Numbered from the stretch's first letter, positions 43,876 to 54,661 are shown. The stretch: 64,000 bases of DNA from Zantedeschia hybrid cultivar (GCA_030544215.1 JARZZO010000008.1:29613614-29677613); one strand, 5' to 3'. Notes: generated by a model not told the origin, from the sequence alone. A program made the numbers and translations.

Positions 43876-45369
43876 GGGCTTATGTACTTCTTTTCCTTTC
43901 ACATATCATGTATAAAACACTTTTGATATATATATGAAACTTTTGGGCTCCAATCTCGTGTTCCTGTGCTTATCTTGCATCCTGTACAACACTTAACAAA
44001 CAGGTTAAGTATCTATTTAGGCTTAGCCCCTTGCCTGACCAAACAAATAGTCAATCAATCTTTTCCTTGAATAAATAGTCAAGGGGCATAGCCTTTATTA
44101 ACAAAGGTAATAAGAATAATCGGACTTAAGCAAAATGCAACATGCAAGCAAACATATGCTCACTGAAAACAAAAGGAATGAAACATATTAAATGCAACAA
44201 GCAAATGCTAATTGAAATATTTTTTGTGGTTTTGAAATATTCATTTTGTTTGGGTTTTGAAATATGTATTTTTTTTAGATTTTGAAAAATGTACATTTTT
44301 TTTTAATTTTTTGAAATATGTACTTTTTTGAATTTTTGACTATGCAATTTTTTTGAATTTTGACATATGCAATTTTTTTGAATTTTTGACATATATATTT
44401 TTTTTGAATTTTGACATATACATTTTTTTTGAATTTTGACATATACATTTTTTTTTGAATTTTTGACATATACATTTTTTTTGAATTTTTGACTAAAAGA
44501 CCAGTATGGTACTTAGATCAAAAGATCATATTCATTTATTAACTTAATTTCCAAATTGTTCTTTAACAACTTAACTTAAAACCCATCGTGTTTGAACTTG
44601 TGTTTCCATTCGTGATCCCATTTGATGATTTGACCCTTAGTCAATCTAAGTCATTCATTAAGCTTGAAGTACACATCTTTAGAAAGAAAAGAAGAATAGA
44701 TTTAGAAAGCCCATGAGAAGGTTCCGGAGACCTAAAAAGATGTTCCTTTCCAACCCTAATATCTGTTGGGGTTCGGTCATTTTCTTTCCAGGGTATTTAT
44801 CGACCTTGCGTTCCCTTTTGTTTCATTTCATGGCCTTGATGTGACGTTTGTAGTGTATTGGCCTTTTGATTTTTCCTGCCTTTTCTTTTTGTTTTTTTCT
44901 TTCTTTGCTTTGCTTTGGAACGGATCTCCCCCATTTTTTTTATGACGGTCTCCTACTAAGATGGCGGGTATTCTTGGTAGTCTATTTTAAGCCTCGTTCC
45001 GACATCATGGGCCGAATGTAAAACATAATTTTACTTTAAAAGGAATGATTTGTACTTTACACTCTTAGTCAAGCTTTTGATATTCTTTAGGACTTGGCAT
45101 CTCTTGTTACTCACGAATCAAACGTGTCAGTGTGTGCAGTAATGGGTTTGAAGTTAAATTATTCAGACTAACAAAGAAATTTGAGTTTATAAATTTTCTG
45201 ATTCCACTGGTCTTTGTACCATACTGATCGACTCTTTAACCTAAGGGTAGTATTTCTTAAGATGTAAACCATTCCAGGGATGATTTAGCTCTTCTCCTTC
45301 TGCATTAACAAGACGATAAGCATTACCAGGAAAAGCGTGCGATACAACATAAGGTCCTTCCCAGTTGGG
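43876..45369. other. Region between PMD gene and integrase end, element 2
   Basis: Contains the PMD 3' end, a block matching element 1 (from about 44000), the tandem repeat at 44262-44495, and a conserved sense-strand tract AAAAAAAATGGGGGAGATCC at about 44931-44950. The last 130 bp (45240-45369) are the integrase C-terminal codons beyond a TAA. Confidence 0.65.
44262..44495. repeat. AT-rich tandem repeat, about 26 bp unit
   Basis: About eight units of T-run plus GAATTTTTGACATATACA. It creates a low-complexity ORF on the minus strand that is not a gene. Confidence 0.8.
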
Positions 45370-48300
45370 TTAGAGCTTAGAACGCGGACCATCAGGTTTT
45401 ACAAAAATTCTTTTAACGACCATTTCACCGACTTTGAACTTTCGTTCAATGACTTTCTTTTGATAAAAACGTGCTAATCTGTTTTGATAAGCTTTCGCAT
45501 GATTAGCAGCTGACCATCTTTTCTCGTCTAAAAGTTCCAATTGAGTAAGGAGTGCTGAACGATGTTCATCAATGGAGAATTCCTTGTTCAATTGTACTCT
45601 TAATGACGGTATAAGGATCTCATATGGAACTACCGCCTCCATTCCAAATGTTAAGGAATAAGGAGTTTGTCCAGTAGGCGTGCGGATTGAAGTTCGGTAG
45701 GCCCATAGAGCCTCAACCAATTTTTCTGGCCAATCTGCGAATTTGTTAGATTTACACGTCTTTTTGATGATCTTTATCAAAGTCTTATTAGTTGCCTCTG
45801 CTTGGCCATTGCCTTGCGGATAATAAGGAGATGAATGATGCAATGCAATTTTATACCTGTTGCAGAGGTCCTTCAATTCCTGTGACACGAACTGCGGTCC
45901 GTTGTCGGTGACGATGGTACTTGGAATTCCGAATCTTGTGATGATGTTCTTCATGATGAATTTGCAGACGGTTGATGCTTTGATCTCCACGTATGCTTCA
46001 GCTTCTGCCCACTTGGTGAAGTATTCCGTTGCCGTGAGAATGAAAGATTTTTGCTTGATGCCGGAATCTGGGTTACCAAGAGGTCCAATAATGTCGAAAG
46101 CCCACATGGAGAAAGGCCATGGGGAAGAAACAGGATGGAGTGAAGATGCAGGAGAATGAATTTTGTCGGCGTGAAGTTGACACTTGGCACACCTACGGAC
46201 ATATCCTACACAATCTTCTTCCATGGTTGGCCAATAAAATCCTTGTCTAAGGATCTTCTTTGCTAGCATCTGTCCATTGACATGGCCACCACAAACTCCA
46301 CTATGAGCTCCTTCCATAACCTTCCAAAGCTCATCTTCATCTAAACATCTCAGAAGAACTCCATCAAAACCTCTCTTATATAATGCTCCCCCAACTAGGG
46401 TGTATCGTTGAGCAACTCTCCTGATAGCTCTTTTTTCCTCAGTTGTAGCTTCTTCAGGATATGATTGATCTTCACAATATTTTGCAATTTCATAATACCA
46501 TGGCTTCTGTTCATCATCCATCTCTTCTAACAGCTCCATCAACATGATTTCTCTTTTCTCCACAATACTTCCATCTTTGAATTTCTTCAGCAACTTCTCC
46601 TTAGTTCTAAGAAATGAAGGATCTTTCACGGCAGGTGAAAGACGCCTATGAACTATGATTGATTCGGATTGCTTGCTGATAGGAAAATCAAGAGAAGATG
46701 CAAGTGAAGTTAGAGCGTCAGCTAATATGTTTTGATTTCTAGGGACGTGGACAAAGATCAATTTTGTGAAAAGCTTTGAGTAAGCAGAAGTAAGTTCTTG
46801 ATATGGCTTGAGCTTGGGATCAAGAGTTCGATACTTGGTCAGCACTTGGCGAAGAATTAATTGGCTATCACCCACAATCCTGAGTTTGGTTGCACCATGA
46901 AAATGAGCAGCCTCGAGACCAGCAAGAAGTGCTTCGTATTCAGCTATGTTGTTGGTGACTGGAAAATCAAGCTGAAAGGCTTGTGGAATGGTGACACCTT
47001 CAGGTGATAACAGAACGATTCCGATCCCCTTTCCATGAGAATTCAGAGCTCCGTCAAAATGCAGAGTCCACATATCATCTCTGATTTGATTTACGGACAT
47101 CAGTTCCTCATCCGGAAACTCTGATCGTACTGGATCAAATCGAGGAAGGGGATGATGAGCGAGATGTTCTGCTATGGCATAGCCCTTGATTGCTTTCTGT
47201 TGAATGTAAATGATATCGAATTGAGATAGAAAGCTTTGCCATCGCGCTAACCTATCAGTAAGAACAGATTTCTCTAGAAGGAATTTGATCGGATTCATCC
47301 TAGCGATGAGATGGACTTCATGGGCCAGAAAATAATGCTTCAATTTCTGCACAACCCAAACTAATGCTGCACATGTTTTCTCCATCGCCGTATATCTCTG
47401 TTCAGCGGGGTTGAGAAGTTTAGAGAGATAGTAGGCTGCCCTCTCTTTTCCTTCTTCATCCTCTTGTGCTAGGACAGCCCCCACTGCATCATCCAGGACT
47501 GAAATATAAAGTATCAATGGTTTGCCTGGAGATGGTGGTCTCAAAACAGGAGGACTTGCCAAATAGTCCTTTAATCCATCAAATGCCTCCTGACACTTAT
47601 CGTCCCAATTGAATTTGACTCCTGGCTTGGTAAGTTCGTAAAACGGCTTACACCTTTGTGAGTGCTGGGAGACAAAACGGCGAATAAATTGTAACCTCCC
47701 GATTAATCCTCTCAATTCTTTCAAGTTTTTGGGTGGTGGCATTTCTCTGATAGCCTTCGCCTTATTGGGATCGATCTCAATTCCCCGTTTGCTGACAATG
47801 AATCCAAGCAATTTCCCTGAAGATACCCCGAATACACATTTCTTGGGGTTCATCTTCAACTGATATTCTCTCGATCTCTCTAATACCCTTGCCAAAACTT
47901 TGGCGTGCTCAGCCTTCGTTTTAGACTTAACCAATAAGTCATCCACATACACTTCCAAATCTATATGCATCATGTCATGAAATATTGCCATCATAGTCCT
48001 TTGATAAGTGGCTCCAGCGTTCTTCAATCCAAATGGCATGACGACATAACAATATGTTCCCCAAGGTGTAGTGAATGAAGTCTTCTCTTGATCCTCTTCT
48101 GCCAGCTTAATCTGGTTGTATCCTGAAAATCCATCCATAAACGATAATGTCTCATAGCCAGCAGTGTTATCGATGAGTACATCAATATGAGGCAATGAAA
48201 AATCATCTTTAGGACACACCCGGTTCAGATCGCGGAAGTCAATGCAAATTCTGACCTTCCCGTCCTTTTTCATAACCGGGACTATGTTGGCCACCCATTG

Positions 48301-48468
48301 TGGATAAAGGACAACTCTAATAAATTTGGCTTTGTGTAATTTGTCGACCTCTTCCTTCATCTTTAGAGCCATTTGTGGGTGGAATCGCCTTAATTTCTGC
48401 TTGACCGGACTAGCTCCATCCTTTAATGTTAACCTGTGTTCAACTAAAGATGAGTCTAACCCTGGCAT
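45370..48468 (-). CDS. RT, RNase H and integrase of element 2
   Basis: An open frame of 1032 residues. Order: RT (about 1-250; CIDFRDLNRVCPKDDF, FMDGFSGYNQI, YVDDLL), native RNase H with a weak active site (LYISVLDDAVGAVL), archaeal-like RNase H (LHFDGALNSHGKG; AEYEALLAG; GDSQLI), HHCC zinc domain (HSGVCGGH; CAKC), integrase core with DDE in WAFDIIGPL, VTDNGPQF and GQAEATNK. Together these copy RNA into DNA and integrate it. A TAG at 48475-48477 (TAT, Tyr, in relatives) separates it from its N-terminal linker, and a TAA at 45370-45372 (CAA in relatives) removes about 40 C-terminal residues. All visible catalytic residues are kept. Confidence 0.9.
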   Translation of the reverse strand: MPGLDSSLVEHRLTLKDGASPVKQKLRRFHPQMALKMKEEVDKLHKAKFIRVVLYPQWVANIVPVMKKDGKVRICIDFRDLNRVCPKDDFSLPHIDVLIDNTAGYETLSFMDGFSGYNQIKLAEEDQEKTSFTTPWGTYCYVVMPFGLKNAGATYQRTMMAIFHDMMHIDLEVYVDDLLVKSKTKAEHAKVLARVLERSREYQLKMNPKKCVFGVSSGKLLGFIVSKRGIEIDPNKAKAIREMPPPKNLKELRGLIGRLQFIRRFVSQHSQRCKPFYELTKPGVKFNWDDKCQEAFDGLKDYLASPPVLRPPSPGKPLILYISVLDDAVGAVLAQEDEEGKERAAYYLSKLLNPAEQRYTAMEKTCAALVWVVQKLKHYFLAHEVHLIARMNPIKFLLEKSVLTDRLARWQSFLSQFDIIYIQQKAIKGYAIAEHLAHHPLPRFDPVRSEFPDEELMSVNQIRDDMWTLHFDGALNSHGKGIGIVLLSPEGVTIPQAFQLDFPVTNNIAEYEALLAGLEAAHFHGATKLRIVGDSQLILRQVLTKYRTLDPKLKPYQELTSAYSKLFTKLIFVHVPRNQNILADALTSLASSLDFPISKQSESIIVHRRLSPAVKDPSFLRTKEKLLKKFKDGSIVEKREIMLMELLEEMDDEQKPWYYEIAKYCEDQSYPEEATTEEKRAIRRVAQRYTLVGGALYKRGFDGVLLRCLDEDELWKVMEGAHSGVCGGHVNGQMLAKKILRQGFYWPTMEEDCVGYVRRCAKCQLHADKIHSPASSLHPVSSPWPFSMWAFDIIGPLGNPDSGIKQKSFILTATEYFTKWAEAEAYVEIKASTVCKFIMKNIITRFGIPSTIVTDNGPQFVSQELKDLCNRYKIALHHSSPYYPQGNGQAEATNKTLIKIIKKTCKSNKFADWPEKLVEALWAYRTSIRTPTGQTPYSLTFGMEAVVPYEILIPSLRVQLNKEFSIDEHRSALLTQLELLDEKRWSAANHAKAYQNRLARFYQKKVIERKFKVGEMVVKRIFVKPDGPRSKL

Positions 48469-49141
48469 ATCCTCCTAACTCCAGGCGAAAGTGTCCTTAT
48501 AATCCTTAAGCACTTGTACCATTGCCTTCTCATCCTCTGTAGAAAGATTTTTACTGACGAGGACAACCTTAGGTTCGTCTTCAGTCCCTAAGTTTATTTC
48601 TTTGGTGGGTTCTTCTACGGCAGCTGAGGGTTCATCAAATCTCTTAACTCCACTGGCATACGCCTCAGCCGCGTCCTCATCATCTTCCTCATCTTCAACA
48701 ACGGGGTCCTTTTCATGCACTAACTCATATACCCCGTACCCATCATTGACCGACTCATCATCTGTACAATCTTCTGGCTTGTGAATTGGATCTTCTAAAA
48801 GCTGAGGGATTAAAGAGCAAAAAGAACATTTATCAGCCAAATCCTGGAGGTATCTTTCTGGAATTTGCCTACCCTTAGGCTTCCTAGACTTCCTAACCTG
48901 ACTAATCTGCCTAAAACTGGACTTCCTAACTTCACTAAACTGCCTATCATAACCTAAGGAAGATGAAGCAGGATGAAAATCCTGGGATACAGGTGGAAAT
49001 ACAGGGGAATCCTCCCGTGGGGAGGGACAGAGTATGTTTAAGAGAGAATCTTGACCGACGGACCCGCGCGATGGGGTGTAATCGGACAAGTGAGATGTTT
49101 CCTCGATAATGATTTGGGAAAGATTTGTTGTAAAATTGGCG
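48469..49141 (-). CDS. RT N-terminal linker of element 2, -1 frame
   Basis: Open in the RT frame from the A9 tract to the TAG at 48475. It includes a Ser-rich part, a basic patch (QVRKSRKPKGRQIPERY), an FCSLIP/EDC region and an acidic run (EDEEDDEDAAEAY). It has no clear ATG near the start, which fits production by frameshifting from the protease frame. Function unknown. Confidence 0.75.
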
Positions 49142-51584
49142 TTTTTTTTTGGATATCGGAGGAATTATACATGAAGCATGAGTGAATACAAATGGAAGGG
49201 GAATCAGACGGAGGAAGCGGCACCAAGGCCAGAGGATTAGGGGGATCATATAGCAATATGTCCCAGATCAGATCATACATCCTCTTTAGGTCGAGAGGAG
49301 GTTGTGAAATAAAGTCCCGAGGGGACAGAGTAATCATAACGGGCGGGGCCCGTGGAATATCTTCAATTATGACCCGCGACCAAGTCGGGGTCAAGAGTAG
49401 TGTACGAAAAAGAGTATGGAACATGAAGACATGTGAAGGATATGTCCCCCTCCAGAGCAGATCTGTTGTATAACCAGCTTCATAGGGGTCATCTGGCTCC
49501 CCTTCATCAGTTTGTTCGGACAGCAGTATCCGCTTATCAAAGATTGCGCCAGGGCTTTCAATTAGCTCGTCGATCTGCGGTGGCCACTTGGGTTCTGCAG
49601 GATCCAGAAATAGTCTGTTCAGTGCTATGTATAGGTCCCTCAGGTCGAACCACCTGTACCATTCGCATTCGGGGTCATGGAATTTTCTCCTTTTCATAAG
49701 CCGCAAAGCCTCCAAGGATTGGTACGTAAGTAGTTCGGAACAATGTCTGGCCAAATCCCTCCCATATATGTCATGGAAGTCAAAACACGAAGTAATGACT
49801 ACCGTGTTGTCGTGACTAAGTATGGGCCATTTCACAAAGTGTGTATATAGAGTCCATGTTAAGGGATCTCGGCCTTCTTTCAGTGGTGTAGACATTGTTT
49901 CCAAGATTTCTTGACCATCTTCTTGCTGAACCCTGTCTTGCTTCAGTTTCCTCGGCCTATAGCCCAGACCGCTTCCAGGTACTGCCCGATGATCTTTAAC
50001 AGGAGTGGTCCTGCCTTGCAACTGCGTGCCCAGACCTTTCCCAGGCTCGTAGCCATTTTTCATCATGATTCTCCATCCTGGGGTACTCATGCACTTCCCC
50101 CTTTTGATAGCATTTAATGGGTATGGAGAAATGGTAGCGGCTTTCAAAGGATCAGCCACTGGACGGTAGACCTGTAATACCGACAGAAAAGGTTGTCGGC
50201 CAAGTAAAACAGCAGATTTAATATTTAAGGTATGAGCAGCAGCAAGGATCGGTATGCTCGTCACTTTAATAATTCGTCCTTTATAAGGGAATTTGAGGCA
50301 TTGGTGATTCGTAGAAGGAATCGCCTCAAGAGTTTTAATATAAGGACGTCCCAGAATGGCATTTATGGAAGGGTCGATTTCTAGAATATGAAATTCGACC
50401 CCTGCATGACTTACTGGACCTAGCTCCACCTTTAAATAAACCATTCCCAGAGGGGAACGGGTAGAATTGTCATATGCCGTAACTGAGATGGGGCTAGGCA
50501 GCCATTTCTCCTTGGGCACACCGCATAGCTCCAGAGTCTTCGGAGGTAAAACATTAATTGAAGCCCCTGTATCAACCAGGCATGCATCCACGGCCTTCTT
50601 GCAGATATTGACCGTGATGCTCAGAGCCATGCTTCTGGCGGCTGGCGGTGCTAGTTCCGATGTGTGGAATGTAATTGAGGGCTGATCCCCCTGAGGAACT
50701 AGTAGTGCTGTAATTTTCTCTACCGGCACGTCTTCGTTAACCATCACCTTCTGTAGGTATTCCATTAAGGCTTCTTGGTGAATCTTGGACCTCTTAATCA
50801 ATTCAAGTACGGTGATCCGTGCCGGTGTTCTGTCCAGATGTTTCAACAAGTCATATTGAGTGCCTGGTGCACTCTCTTCATTATGGGCTTCCTCAGTCGG
50901 CTGTGATGGGCCGTCTCTGACTGTGGACTGAGGAAAGACCTTGTTGAAAATCCTTCCACTCCAGAGCGCATGTTCCTCGACCGTGGAGGATCCGGGTGAC
51001 ACCTTGAGTACCGCAGAGTCGGGTGGCGTAAGCGGTGCGGAGGGTTGATGCGTAGGTGGTGGCGTTGGGTTAGGTGGTGATGGCGCGGTGCGGATTAAAG
51101 GCCTAGATGGTTGGATGGTAGATGGGTAAGTGGTTGGCGAAGTAGGGAATGGTACGCGTAATAGCGGTCTGGATGGTTGGGGCATATCTGGGTAGGTGGT
51201 AGTAGCGGGTGAAGTAGGAAATGGTACGCGTAATAATGGCCTAGATGGTAAAAGGGGCGCGTTATTGGTTTGCGGGGGGGTATATGATGGAGGCGCAGGA
51301 GTGCGGGGCGTAATAGGCTTAAGGAAGGTGGGTAGTGGTAGTGGGTTATTGGGTGAGGGCGAGTGATATGTGGGTGTGGGTAGAGGGGCGATGGTAACGG
51401 GTTGTGGTCTGGGTATGTGGATGGTGCGGCGTGGTAGTTGCTCTGCGGTATTCTGAATGTGACCCGTTGAATAGAGAGAGGAAGAGTCCTCTATCCTCCA
51501 TTATTGCCCACGACCAGCCTCAGACTGGCTGTTCGTTAGAATGGGAGCAACTTGGTTCTGGTTCTGGTGCTCCGGGAGTGGATT
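49038..51584 (-). CDS. Pro-rich linker, protease, G-patch-like segment and unknown domain of element 2
   Basis: In the Gag frame. A Pro/Thr-rich linker with repeated PFPTSPTTYP-like units runs to about 51000, with one TAA at 51501-51503. The retropepsin follows (ACLVDTGASINVLP at about 50545-50590; ILGRPYIKTLEAIPST). Then comes a G-patch-like segment (MMKNGYEPGKGLGTQLQGR; GSGLGYRPRK). About 250 residues of an unrecognised conserved domain follow (DPLTWTLYTHFVKW, DIYGRDLARHCSELLTYQ, WYRWFDLRDLYIALNRLF, TDLLWRGTYPSHV). The frame ends after the A9 tract. Confidence 0.85.
49142..49150 (-). promoter_or_regulatory. A9 slippery tract at the protease/RT junction of element 2
   Basis: Coding-strand codons CAA AAA AAA ACG; the -1 frame reads AAA AAC GCC AAT and stays open through RT. 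The protease frame ends about 100 nt downstream (49038-49040). The slippery heptamer A AAA AAA is in the right register. Confidence 0.65.
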
Positions 51585-53654
51585 CTACACTATGCCCATG
51601 TTGGGTGGTGCTGCTGCTTGTGCCGGTGGTCTTGCTTGCTGCTGCTGCTGCTGCTGTTGCGGTCTCCTCGTCTTCAGGGCTGATATATATTTCTTCATTT
51701 CCTCACGGTCTATGCCGCCCTGCTCATTGAGGTCATGAATATAATCTCTGAATTGGAAGCAGGTGTCAATGGTATGCCCAGGTTGCCTGTGGAAGTAGCA
51801 ATACCTGGATGTATCGGCATTTTGAGGCCAGACGGCCTTTTCCCTTGGCAAAACTAAGGCATTAGCCGCCATTAAAGCACTGAAGATATCGGCCAAGGAT
51901 TCTGGGAGTGCCGGGTATTCTGCCCTTTTCGGACCTGGGGTTCTCCTCTGCTGGTTGTAGTCACCAGGAGGAGGGACATTGTGGTACGCCGGCGGTGCGC
52001 GCGGCTGGTACTGTGGCTGTTGCTGCTGCTGATACTGCTGCTGCTGGGGTTGCTGGTACTGCTGTTGCCGTTGCGGCTGTTGCTGTAGCTGTTGCTGGTT
52101 CTGATTCTGATTCGGCTGCTGGGGCCGTTGATACTGTTGTTGGTACTGGGGGTTCTGCTGCTGTCTGTACCCTTGCTGCTGTGGCCTCTGGTACTGCTGC
52201 TGACTCCTCATGAACTGGGGCGAGTTATTGTTCATGGTACTCACTTGCTCATGAGAGAGCGTGCCCTCAGTAGTCGGACCTGTGCTGGAAGAGTTCGGCA
52301 CTGCAGGCTTCCGAGGCGGAGGCCTGCTAGGTCTATGAGGATCAAAGACGCTAGAGAATGTAGCGTCCTTGAAAGCATTCTGGCAGTACCGTGCTCTTTC
52401 ATAGAGCTCTGCCATGTTAGTCAAATTGTTCAAGGAGAGGACGAGCTTGAACTGGGGCGTGGCATTAGAAATTAACATTTTCACTTGTTCAGATTCGGAC
52501 AAGTGATCCTTCACTTTTTCAGCCAGACCCCGCCACCTGTCAGCAAAACTGACAAACTCCTCATCAGGTTTCATCTTTTCTGCAATGAGGTCCGTGATAG
52601 ACAAGGAGGGTGCAACTCTGTCCTGGTATCGTTGAATAAATTTGCGTGAAACGATACCGTAATCTTCTACTTCTGAGGGTTCCAGGGAAAAGAACCACTC
52701 GAGGGCTGGTCCCTCTAGGGATCTCCTGAACAAGAAGGCCAACGACCTCTTATCATTCTGCCAGAAAGAGGATTCATACATGAACTCCTTCAGATGTGTG
52801 AAGGGGTTACCAGTACCGTTGTACTTTCGGTATACTGGCATTTCAGAGGGTGGCAGATGGAATACTGGCAGGCTCGGTAGACTGATCTCTGGCACAGCTT
52901 TGACCCCCATCATTTTCTGGAGGTTATTAAATTGCTCATCCATACGCTCCATTTTGGCTAGCAGCGTTTGTGTGGTCAGATCTGCCTGAGGAGGAGGAGG
53001 AGGAGGAGGTACTTGGTAGGCCTGCTGCCTAGAGTATGTTGGGCAGGGTGGACAATAGAGGGGAGGTCCGGCAGAGCTTCCGCCATGCCCGAGGGCATTT
53101 TGATAAGCAGGCGTTTGCGGTCTAGCCGGTTGCCTAGATGATGAAAGCTGCGGCCCAGCTGGCCGAGAAGTAATATGAAGGCCCTCCACGGCCTGATGGA
53201 TATAAGGAGGAGGAAAAGAAGGTTGCTGAGGAACAGTAGGGGGAGCCACAGGGTTCGGCTCGGCAGGCTGCATGGGTGCCTTCCCCTTCAAAATAGATTG
53301 GATCGCCTCAAACTGCTGAGGGTCCAGACAGGAGGCAAGAACTCCCAGAGCATTGATGAGATCCGTAGGATCAGAGGATGAGGGATCATTCTGATTCATG
53401 TGCCCCTCAAGATCAGGATTAGGCATCGCATATTCATGCGGAGGAGGATCAGGATATTGATCACGTGGATGCAAAAGAGGTGTCCGAACATTCCCATCTA
53501 GACGATATGGAATGGGGATAGAACTGCGGGAGGCATCAGCATCTCTCCCACTCTCATAGTTGTATTCAGAATCCCGAGGGGCATTAGCATCTCCCTCGTA
53601 ATTAACCATGGCGTCTGGAGCCACACTCAAGTCCCTACCTGATCGTAGCAACAT
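51585..53654 (-). CDS. Gag of element 2
   Basis: I choose ATG 53654 (MLLRSGRDLSVAPD), conserved in elements 1 and 3, although the frame is open up to 53699. Order: variable N-terminal region; capsid-like gag domain at about 52330-52900 (VYRKYNGTGNPFTHLKEF, FRRSLEGPALEWFFSLEP); Gln/Tyr/Pro-rich low-complexity tract at about 51995-52210; knuckle CYFHRQPGHTIDTC (C-x2-H-x4-H-x4-C) at about 51755-51800; a Gln run; and a TAG at 51585-51587 where relatives have CAA. Gag packages the RNA into virus-like particles in the cytoplasm. Confidence 0.9.
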   Translation of the reverse strand: MLLRSGRDLSVAPDAMVNYEGDANAPRDSEYNYESGRDADASRSSIPIPYRLDGNVRTPLLHPRDQYPDPPPHEYAMPNPDLEGHMNQNDPSSSDPTDLINALGVLASCLDPQQFEAIQSILKGKAPMQPAEPNPVAPPTVPQQPSFPPPYIHQAVEGLHITSRPAGPQLSSSRQPARPQTPAYQNALGHGGSSAGPPLYCPPCPTYSRQQAYQVPPPPPPPQADLTTQTLLAKMERMDEQFNNLQKMMGVKAVPEISLPSLPVFHLPPSEMPVYRKYNGTGNPFTHLKEFMYESSFWQNDKRSLAFLFRRSLEGPALEWFFSLEPSEVEDYGIVSRKFIQRYQDRVAPSLSITDLIAEKMKPDEEFVSFADRWRGLAEKVKDHLSESEQVKMLISNATPQFKLVLSLNNLTNMAELYERARYCQNAFKDATFSSVFDPHRPSRPPPRKPAVPNSSSTGPTTEGTLSHEQVSTMNNNSPQFMRSQQQYQRPQQQGYRQQQNPQYQQQYQRPQQPNQNQNQQQLQQQPQRQQQYQQPQQQQYQQQQQPQYQPRAPPAYHNVPPPGDYNQQRRTPGPKRAEYPALPESLADIFSALMAANALVLPREKAVWPQNADTSRYCYFHRQPGHTIDTCFQFRDYIHDLNEQGGIDREEMKKYISALKTRRPQQQQQQQQARPPAQAAAPPNMGIV

Positions 53655-54661
53655 GATGTTAGATTCTTTTTCTTCAAAGATTTGACAAACAAGTTGCACA
53701 GAGATTAATCAAACAAGTGGATGCTTAACGTGATTTTAAGATTCCCTTTTTGAGTTATTTGGATTCAATTAAACCTCAAATTCTCTCAAGGAAAGGATCC
53801 TAGTTTCAGTTCAATTTCCACCGTTATTCTTTAGGGCTTTCTCTCACAACGCTTTCAGAATCTAACAAGGACTTCAATTGGTACAACCAGCCCGATGATC
53901 AAGGAGGAATACCTTGATTTTGGGGACTTATGGAGGTCTCAACGTCAACTTCTCTAGTCTGATCAAGGGACCAACCCAATCAGAGAGAGTTGCTGACGTC
54001 GAGTAATGTGTTCCTAAGAAGAGGAGGGTATTAGCCTCAATGCGTATGTCCTACGGCCTGGATGGCCTCTGATGCTTAATAAGTAATGGGTAGCTAGCAC
54101 TTAAAACACAGAAATCTGGGAACTGAAAAAAATTAAGAAACTGTCTGAATCGCGTCGATGATAGTCGACGCTATTCAAAACAGAACTTAATTTTTCGCAG
54201 AAGCAGATGCAGACAGCAGAGAAACTGTGAAGGTTGAAAGGCGTCTAGGGGTGTTGACGCGGTTTGAAACGCGTCAGCTATCCTGGACGCTTTTTAGTTC
54301 GCAGAAACAGTTTTCCAGGAGGATTTTCTGGGTTGAATCCTCCTCAAACAAGATAAAAAGCAGTAAACAATCGACTCATGCAAAATTTTTAGTTCCAGAT
54401 TTTAAACAGGATGATTCACTGACTAAACAACTAGAAAAACAATCAATCACACATCATTTTTATCACAAAAACAGCTTTTTGAATTAATCAAGGGGAGGGC
54501 AAGATCTTGCCACTGGGGTGTGCACGTGGTGCACGAGGGAAATTGATTAAACTAAAAACACTCACCAATTGGTGAGGACGTGTCGAAAGACACAAGTGGT
54601 GCACCGTGGGTGCCCGGTTGATAATAGCAAGAACAAAAAACTTAAAAGATAGCGAGACCAA
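53655..54661. other. Leader of element 2
   Basis: No gene. Nearly the same as the element 1 leader. Holds three dyads (54145-54297). Confidence 0.8.
54145..54297. repeat. Three GCGTC dyads in the leader of element 2
   Basis: Modules 54145-54178, 54234-54267 and 54264-54297. Same arrangement as in element 1; spacer sequences differ at several positions while cores are kept. Confidence 0.8.

Noticed and set aside
44275..44475. Small ORF rich in Lys, Ile and Tyr on the minus strand
   Set aside because: It is produced by the AT-rich tandem repeat and has no gene features.
49038..49150. Intron between protease and RT as in Ogre
   Set aside because: The RT frame is continuously open from the A9 tract onward and no good GT-AG pair is needed; a -1 shift explains it more simply. 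RNA data could reverse this.
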